A stretch of DNA of 64,000 nucleotides, from the NCBI GenBank assembly GCA_023255955.1, contig JAGDWD010000008.1, positions 1 through 64,000 on the forward strand, given 5' to 3'. Source of the DNA: Desulfurococcales archaeon (GTDB taxonomy: Archaea > Thermoproteota > Thermoprotei_A > Sulfolobales > NBVN01). The notes beneath the pieces are model-generated. The model worked only from the letters and a program-made list of their open reading frames with translations, did not search any database and was not told the DNA's origin. Positions 59,545 through 64,000 of the stretch are shown here, piece by piece; positions within the stretch are counted from its first letter, which is position 1; the number at the start of each line of letters is the position of its first letter. Position numbers and translations under genes: made by a program.

Positions 59545-60723
59545 CTAAGCCAGAACGGAAGCTATTAGGTGACTCACTATGGAGATAGCGATAACGTAAG
59601 TGAAGCCGTAGTAGGAAGTTATGTAGCCACCGATAAGAGAGCCTACGATACTACCCAACTCAGCGAGAACCCAGTATAGGTATGTACTCTGCCCAGACGA
59701 CGAGTTGAGATAGCTACTGTAGTTCGAGCTATTGAATACATTTAAAAGTACCGACATGAGCACCATGTAGACTACCCCCGTAACTACGTCACCTACGAAG
59801 AGCACTAAAGGAAGTGTTAGGGCTCTCCCAGTACCGGCTACTAAAGCAATGACCCTCCCACTCTTAACCCTAGACAGAGCTAGCACAGCTACTGCTGACG
59901 CTATTGACGATATTCCGTACACTAAGAAGGTCCCCAATCTCCCGATACTACCAGAAAGAACCACCGGTAGAACCACTAACAGAGCGTCTGAGCTCGCCAT
60001 CATCACGAACACCGCGAGTAGCGGCCTATAACTCGGGATGTCCCTACCTACCTCCCACCTAAGCTCCAGCACTTGAGAAGGTGTTAAATTCCCCTCAAAT
60101 ACCTCTGGAAGGACATCAACGAACTTGAGGTATCCGTGGAGCTTATCTAACTGCTTAGATACCCTGAAAAGAGTTCTCTCCAGTGGTAGCACTACCGGTG
60201 GTAATGCTAGTGCGTAGAGAGCTGATACCAGAATTGAGAGAGCAAGTACGTGATTACCGGTGACGTACCCAGCGTAGACCGAGATAAGTAGGATACCTCT
60301 TACGACGAAGGTCGCTGTGTTTAGGATGTAGTTGTATTTCGTCCACGAATCGCTACTTACGTACTCCAAGAGAGTGACAGAGGAGGCAGTCCTCCCTAGA
60401 GAAACTGAGAAGGGGTGTAAAATCGAGTACGCTAGTAAGGCCCCCTCAACGTTGTCAGACCTTAAGAGAAGGGTTATGGCCAGACAAAAAATGATTGCTG
60501 AGGCGGTAGCGCCCGCCTTATTATGTCCTCTCTCGACGAGCCTTCCGAAAACCATGTTTGAAATAACAAAGACAGCACTCCAGATAGCGCTAGCTATACC
60601 TAAGGTAGTTGGATCAGCACCTAGATTCAGAGCTATATATAGGAACATCCAGGTATCAGCGAACGAGATCAGTGCTAGATATGCTGAGGAGATTGCGAAC
60701 CACACCTTAGTTCCAGGCAACAT
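59545..60723 (-). CDS. MFS-like transporter
   Basis: A 392-residue membrane protein of about 12 segments with a soluble central loop (about 185-230, containing LDKLHGYLKFVDVLPEVF). The loop after TM2 reads FGRLVERGHNKAGA, a diverged MFS A motif. Substrate unknown. It converges with the hydrogenase operon with only 43 bp between. Confidence 0.82.
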   Translation of the reverse strand: MLPGTKVWFAISSAYLALISFADTWMFLYIALNLGADPTTLGIASAIWSAVFVISNMVFGRLVERGHNKAGATASAIIFCLAITLLLRSDNVEGALLAYSILHPFSVSLGRTASSVTLLEYVSSDSWTKYNYILNTATFVVRGILLISVYAGYVTGNHVLALSILVSALYALALPPVVLPLERTLFRVSKQLDKLHGYLKFVDVLPEVFEGNLTPSQVLELRWEVGRDIPSYRPLLAVFVMMASSDALLVVLPVVLSGSIGRLGTFLVYGISSIASAVAVLALSRVKSGRVIALVAGTGRALTLPLVLFVGDVVTGVVYMVLMSVLLNVFNSSNYSSYLNSSSGQSTYLYWVLAELGSIVGSLIGGYITSYYGFTYVIAISIVSHLIASVLA

Positions 60724-60811
60724 CTATTGCTGGCAGTGTTTTAAGCTACTGAGCTCTTTCGTGCCCAGCTAAGACTCTTAAATCCATCCACTACCTACAC
60801 TCGGTGCTACG

Positions 60812-61681
60812 TTGACTCCTGAGCTAGACCGTTGGGAGATAACACTATGCTCTGTTGTGTTAATAGCTGTACTCACAATTCTACTAGCACTTGCTTTGCT
60901 AACAGACTCTCTGAGGCTGTGGACACTTTTCTCACTGCTAAGTGAGGAGCTGGTGTACGTAGGGTTAACTATAGTTATTGCCTATCTTGCTAGCCCGAGG
61001 CTGGGGTTCCTAACCCTGGTTCTACTACTACTCTCCGGATCTCTGAATATAGTGCTTAAGAACTTACTGAACATCCCGCGACCACCACCAGAGCTTTGGA
61101 GAGTACCAGTATCTGGACCAGGATTCCCAAGTGGTCACGCACAAATCTCCGCTACTTTCTGGACATCCACAGCTCTATCCCTCAGAAACCACTACATAGT
61201 AACACTCTCGATACTCACCGTAATCTCTACCGCTATGTCCAGGGTAGCTCTCAGAGTCCACAGCATATACGATGTAGTGGCGGGAGTAGTCCTAGGTACC
61301 TCACTAGCTATCCTCTCCTATTACATGGATAAGGTCTTCGGGTTTAGATATGCTGTACTGATTCTGTCTATAACGTCTAGCTGTCTATCTATTTACTGCC
61401 TATTCCTCGGGTATGAAGCGGGGATCTCAGCAGCTATTACTGGATTAAGCCTCGGGATAGCTTCCTCAGTACGGTTCCTTGAGGATACTTCCAAAAAGAT
61501 AGCTAGTCTCGATATTCCCCGGAGAATAGTTTCCCTACTACTGGTGAGTCCCTTCTTAGTAGCCGTGACCGTACCTGGGTTCTCAAGTCCGTACCTTAAG
61601 ATACCCCTCTACATATCCTTAGGTATGCTCATATCGGTAGCTCCTACCCTGACATCATATATTACACGAAAAAGAGGATAG
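60812..61681 (+). CDS. PAP2 superfamily membrane phosphatase
   Basis: A 289-residue protein with about eight helices and the three-part PAP2 acid phosphatase site: KNLLNIPRPP (about 81), PSGHAQ (about 104), and SRVALRVHSIYD (about 144). It likely removes phosphate from lipid-linked or polyprenyl diphosphates at the outer membrane face. The start is TTG 60812 after GGTG. Confidence 0.88.
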   Translation: MTPELDRWEITLCSVVLIAVLTILLALALLTDSLRLWTLFSLLSEELVYVGLTIVIAYLASPRLGFLTLVLLLLSGSLNIVLKNLLNIPRPPPELWRVPVSGPGFPSGHAQISATFWTSTALSLRNHYIVTLSILTVISTAMSRVALRVHSIYDVVAGVVLGTSLAILSYYMDKVFGFRYAVLILSITSSCLSIYCLFLGYEAGISAAITGLSLGIASSVRFLEDTSKKIASLDIPRRIVSLLLVSPFLVAVTVPGFSSPYLKIPLYISLGMLISVAPTLTSYITRKRG

Positions 61682-61770
61682 CTACTCACATCCTATGTAA
61701 GATATAGAAACTGCGAGGTTTCGTAACACTAAAGCTTTTAGGTTGCTTAGAGCTCAGTAACTAGGTTAGG

Positions 61771-62673
61771 TTGCGGCCTGTCTACCTAGGCTTCGCGGTA
61801 AACGTGATACTGGTTCTCCTTAAGTATTTAGCTAGCTTGAACTCCTCGTCAGCATCCGTGAACGCGTCCTTATTCCACTCCATCGCTGACCTCACGTTCT
61901 CCGCGCTCATATTAGCCGGGGTTCTAGCCCTCAGACTGAAGCCGTCGCCTAGGTATCCCTTCGGATATGGGAGGACGATATATCTGACTGGCTTCGCTGC
62001 TGTCTTGGTGTCCGTACTCTACCTCTTCGTAGGTGCTGTAAATGAGGGTCTGAGTAAGCTGGCTAACCCTGAGATAGAGGTTAGCGAGATCTCCACCATC
62101 CTTGTAGCTGCCTCACTAACCTTAAACACCTCTATACTCCTAGATGCTGTAAAACTAGCTAAATCCGAGAGGAAGTCTCATCCAGCGATCCTAGCTACAG
62201 TTGCTGAGAACCTAGCCGACCTCATCGGTGACTCAACAGCTTTACTAGCCCTCCTCCTAGGTAACCCCCTAATAGACGGATACGGAGCGTTCGTCGTGGC
62301 CTCGGTCATAGCTTTCTCATCTGCTAGCCTAGGCTATAAGTATGCTGTAAGCTTAATCGGTATCTCAGCACCGAGGAACGTTGTGGGTAGGGTGATAAAG
62401 ATAGCCCTCTCCGATCCGAGGGTTATAGACGTAAATGAGGTGAAGTCCCTCATAGTAGAGCCAAACAGGTACGTAATATTCCTGCAGTTAGAGGTTGATC
62501 CTAATATAAAGGTAAGTGAGTTAGAAGATATACGTAGCTATATTGAAGGGTCTGTGAGGTCAACTGTTGATGGTGTTGACAGGGTTGTCATAGAGTTTAC
62601 AGAACCTAAGGAGCCTAGACAGAGTTTTCTGAGGTTGTTGAGGGACGTTGTTAAGCTACCTAGGAAGGAATGA
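61771..62673 (+). CDS. Cation diffusion facilitator (CDF) metal transporter
   Basis: A 300-residue protein with six membrane helices and a cytosolic C-terminal domain (about 205-290). Metal site residues appear in TM2 (LFHSIADL, His/Asp about 35-39) and TM5 (ATVAENLADLIGD, about 142). CDF proteins export Zn2+, Mn2+ or other divalent ions by proton antiport. The start is TTG 61771. Confidence 0.88.
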   Translation: MRPVYLGFAVNVILVLLKYLASLNSSSASVNASLFHSIADLTFSALILAGVLALRLKPSPRYPFGYGRTIYLTGFAAVLVSVLYLFVGAVNEGLSKLANPEIEVSEISTILVAASLTLNTSILLDAVKLAKSERKSHPAILATVAENLADLIGDSTALLALLLGNPLIDGYGAFVVASVIAFSSASLGYKYAVSLIGISAPRNVVGRVIKIALSDPRVIDVNEVKSLIVEPNRYVIFLQLEVDPNIKVSELEDIRSYIEGSVRSTVDGVDRVVIEFTEPKEPRQSFLRLLRDVVKLPRKE

Positions 62674-62742
62674 GATTTGGCTGGGTCCCCGACTCTTCTC
62701 AGAAGCTTTAGATAAAGCACATAAACCCCTACTAGAGGTTTT

Positions 62743-63114
62743 ATGTACTGGTGGTTTGGTGTGGCTACAGCTAGGGCTAGATACGTGGTACGGAGGTTGA
62801 AGAAGTATGGGATAGTTGGTATCGTCGCTGGTAGGTATATTGAGGCAGGCTACTCTGTCGAGCTATCTCATAAGACGAGACTAGGTAACATAGACATACT
62901 GGTTCGGAGTAGGGGGGAGGTGTACGCTGTGGAGGTTCTTCATAGGGGTATCTACACAGTAGATCAGGCCAAGCTACTCCAAGAGAAAGCTAAGCTGGTT
63001 GGAGCTAGACCGGTGCTAATACTCTACGGTAGGCAACCACGTCTAACTGCGGAGGCACTATCTTACTGCTCGTCAAACGGTATTAAGGTAAGGCGGGTTC
63101 CCTCACAGAAATAA
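62743..63114 (+). CDS. PD-(D/E)XK nuclease-like protein with an altered catalytic motif
   Basis: A 123-residue protein resembling archaeal Holliday-junction-resolvase/restriction-endonuclease folds: an N-terminal helix with basic residues, VELSHKTRLGNIDILVRS (Asp about 50) and VYAVEVLHRG (Glu about 64). The usual E-x-K ends here in E-V-L, with no Lys at that place, so catalysis may be lost or the Lys moved. ATG 62743 is good. Function as a nuclease is uncertain. Confidence 0.6.
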   Translation: MYWWFGVATARARYVVRRLKKYGIVGIVAGRYIEAGYSVELSHKTRLGNIDILVRSRGEVYAVEVLHRGIYTVDQAKLLQEKAKLVGARPVLILYGRQPRLTAEALSYCSSNGIKVRRVPSQK

Positions 63115-63210
63115 AGAACGCAGTTTTCCTTGTGACCGGAACCCCACTCAACGGATTTAGTAGCCACAAACCGTGTTTACTTACCTTAGATTAAGTTTAG
63201 ATTAGGTCAG

Positions 63211-63220
63211 GCTTATTTAT
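63211..63220 (+). promoter_or_regulatory. TATA box of ppdK with upstream direct repeats
   Basis: gcttatttat at 63211-63220. Just upstream ttagatta occurs twice (63186-63193 and 63197-63204), a possible activator site. Downstream ttttaact also occurs twice (63234-63241 and 63244-63251). Confidence 0.5.
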
Positions 63221-63283
63221 GTGTGATAATGAGTTTTAACTACTTTTAACTTCTTCTGGTATACCCACACTGGTGATAAAATA

Positions 63284-64000
63284 GTGGCGAGAAAGTACGT
63301 TTACACGTTCAATGAGGGTGATTGGAGGGATAAGAAGCTACTTGGAGGTAAGGGATCCTCCCTAGCACAGATGACGCAGCTAGGCCTGCCAGTACCTCCT
63401 GGGTTTACTATAACAACTGAAGCCTGCCGCGATTTCTACGCCCCTAGGAAGGCTGAGATAGATACCTTAGTTAAGGAACTGGAGAAGAATCCTCCACCAG
63501 CAGTTAGAGACGAGATCATAAGGAAGGTCTGGGGCATCATAGACTCGCTCGACCTCCCGGAAGGCCTTATGGACCAGGTCAGAAACTACATGAAGTGGCT
63601 TGAGGAGACCTCTGGAAAGGGATTTGGTGCTACCACAGGTGTACCGCTATTAGTGTCTGTCAGGTCTGGAGCTGCTGTCTCGATGCCCGGGATGATGGAT
63701 ACCGTCCTCAACCTAGGCCTCAACGACGAGGTAGTTAAGACCCTCGCCAATGTCTCAGGAAATGAGTGGTTCGCTTACGATGCCTACAGAAGGTTCCTCC
63801 AGATGTTTGGTAGGATTGTCCTGGGTATCGATGAGAAGTTATTCGACGAAGCGTTCAGCAAGACGGATGAGGAGTTTAAGAAGGTTGCTACTGAGAGATA
63901 TGCTGATGAGTTAAACGCTATAAAGGAGGTGTACCCGAAGTACACGCTGAGACTTGATGCTCAGCCTCCGAGAGATGTAGCTCCGGGATTATGGGAGGAG
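63284..64000 (+). CDS. ppdK: Pyruvate, phosphate dikinase (5' part, runs off the window)
   Basis: Interconverts pyruvate, ATP and phosphate with PEP, AMP and diphosphate. Only the first 239 residues are present: KLLGGKGSSLAQM (about 19) opening the ATP-grasp domain, LPVPPGFTITTEAC (about 36), and SVRSGAAVSMPGMMDTVLNLGLN (from about 124), which is diagnostic of PPDK rather than PEP synthase. GTG 63284 follows GGTGAT (63272-63277) by 6 nt. The gene continues past 64000. Confidence 0.95.
   Translation, partial: MARKYVYTFNEGDWRDKKLLGGKGSSLAQMTQLGLPVPPGFTITTEACRDFYAPRKAEIDTLVKELEKNPPPAVRDEIIRKVWGIIDSLDLPEGLMDQVRNYMKWLEETSGKGFGATTGVPLLVSVRSGAAVSMPGMMDTVLNLGLNDEVVKTLANVSGNEWFAYDAYRRFLQMFGRIVLGIDEKLFDEAFSKTDEEFKKVATERYADELNAIKEVYPKYTLRLDAQPPRDVAPGLWEE

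Noticed and set aside
1-64000. CRISPR arrays, toxin-antitoxin pairs or phage modules
   Set aside because: No regular spaced repeats, no cas genes and no recognisable viral or toxin genes were seen anywhere in the window.

Overview
The window looks like a chromosomal piece of a hyperthermophilic archaeon of the Thermoproteota (Crenarchaeota), with a gene mix closest in style to heterotrophic Desulfurococcales-like lineages; the order is a guess. Signs of this are archaeal ribosomal proteins L11/L1/P0 with SecE and Spt5, archaeal-type AlaRS and ProRS, archease, Nob1, Trm5, a tetraether lipid synthase, mevalonate kinase, a tungsten-type aldehyde ferredoxin oxidoreductase, TATA boxes close to start codons, many GTG/TTG starts and heavy AGG/AGA arginine use.

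Layout. 1-6553: a more AT-rich translation block (secE, spt5, L11, L1, P0, alaS, a DUF434 protein) ending in tRNA-Arg(TCT). 6.6-12.4 kb: small regulators, an aminotransferase, speD, mevalonate kinase, DUF72 and archease. 12.5-20.2 kb: a geranylgeranyl-reductase-like flavoprotein, a RAM-domain protein, proS, a TGS GTPase and tldD/tldE. 20.2-29.8 kb: two MFS transporters, a type IV pilin, a membrane glycosyltransferase whose frame is broken near its start, a FAH-family enzyme, a KaiC-like ATPase with a small partner, an M55 peptidase and an MBL hydrolase. 29.8-38.9 kb: an AOR/ferredoxin/MoaD-like operon, ketopantoate reductase (panE), panB, tetraether lipid synthase, PadR and Trm5. 39.3-59.5 kb: two related Mrp-type antiporter operons pointing away from each other around nadK, nob1 and amzA; the second continues into a group 4 [NiFe]-hydrogenase core with a GltD-like flavoprotein and an iron-sulfur protein. 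59.5-64 kb: an MFS protein, PAP2 phosphatase, CDF transporter, a nuclease-like protein and the start of ppdK.

How the genes fit together. The second Mrp/hydrogenase operon should couple electron transfer (ferredoxin and perhaps NAD(P)H to protons) to ion pumping. The first operon repeats the antiporter half without the hydrogenase. AOR supplies reduced ferredoxin from aldehydes. Mevalonate kinase, the geranylgeranyl-reductase-like protein and Tes are all steps of archaeal membrane lipid synthesis.

The most unusual signal is a family of about 300-bp non-coding repeats (full copies near 10.83-11.13, 13.72-14.04 and 21.47-21.72 kb; degraded or partial copies near 21.75, 34.3 and 38.95 kb). They carry conserved hairpins with compensatory base changes and, in at least two copies, a TATA box inside the repeat. 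I read them as an undescribed structured RNA family or a non-autonomous mobile element that encodes one. Four genes (the glycosyltransferase, panE, amzA and the first mbhE/mbhF pair) have disrupted or non-canonical starts or frames and deserve checking against reads.
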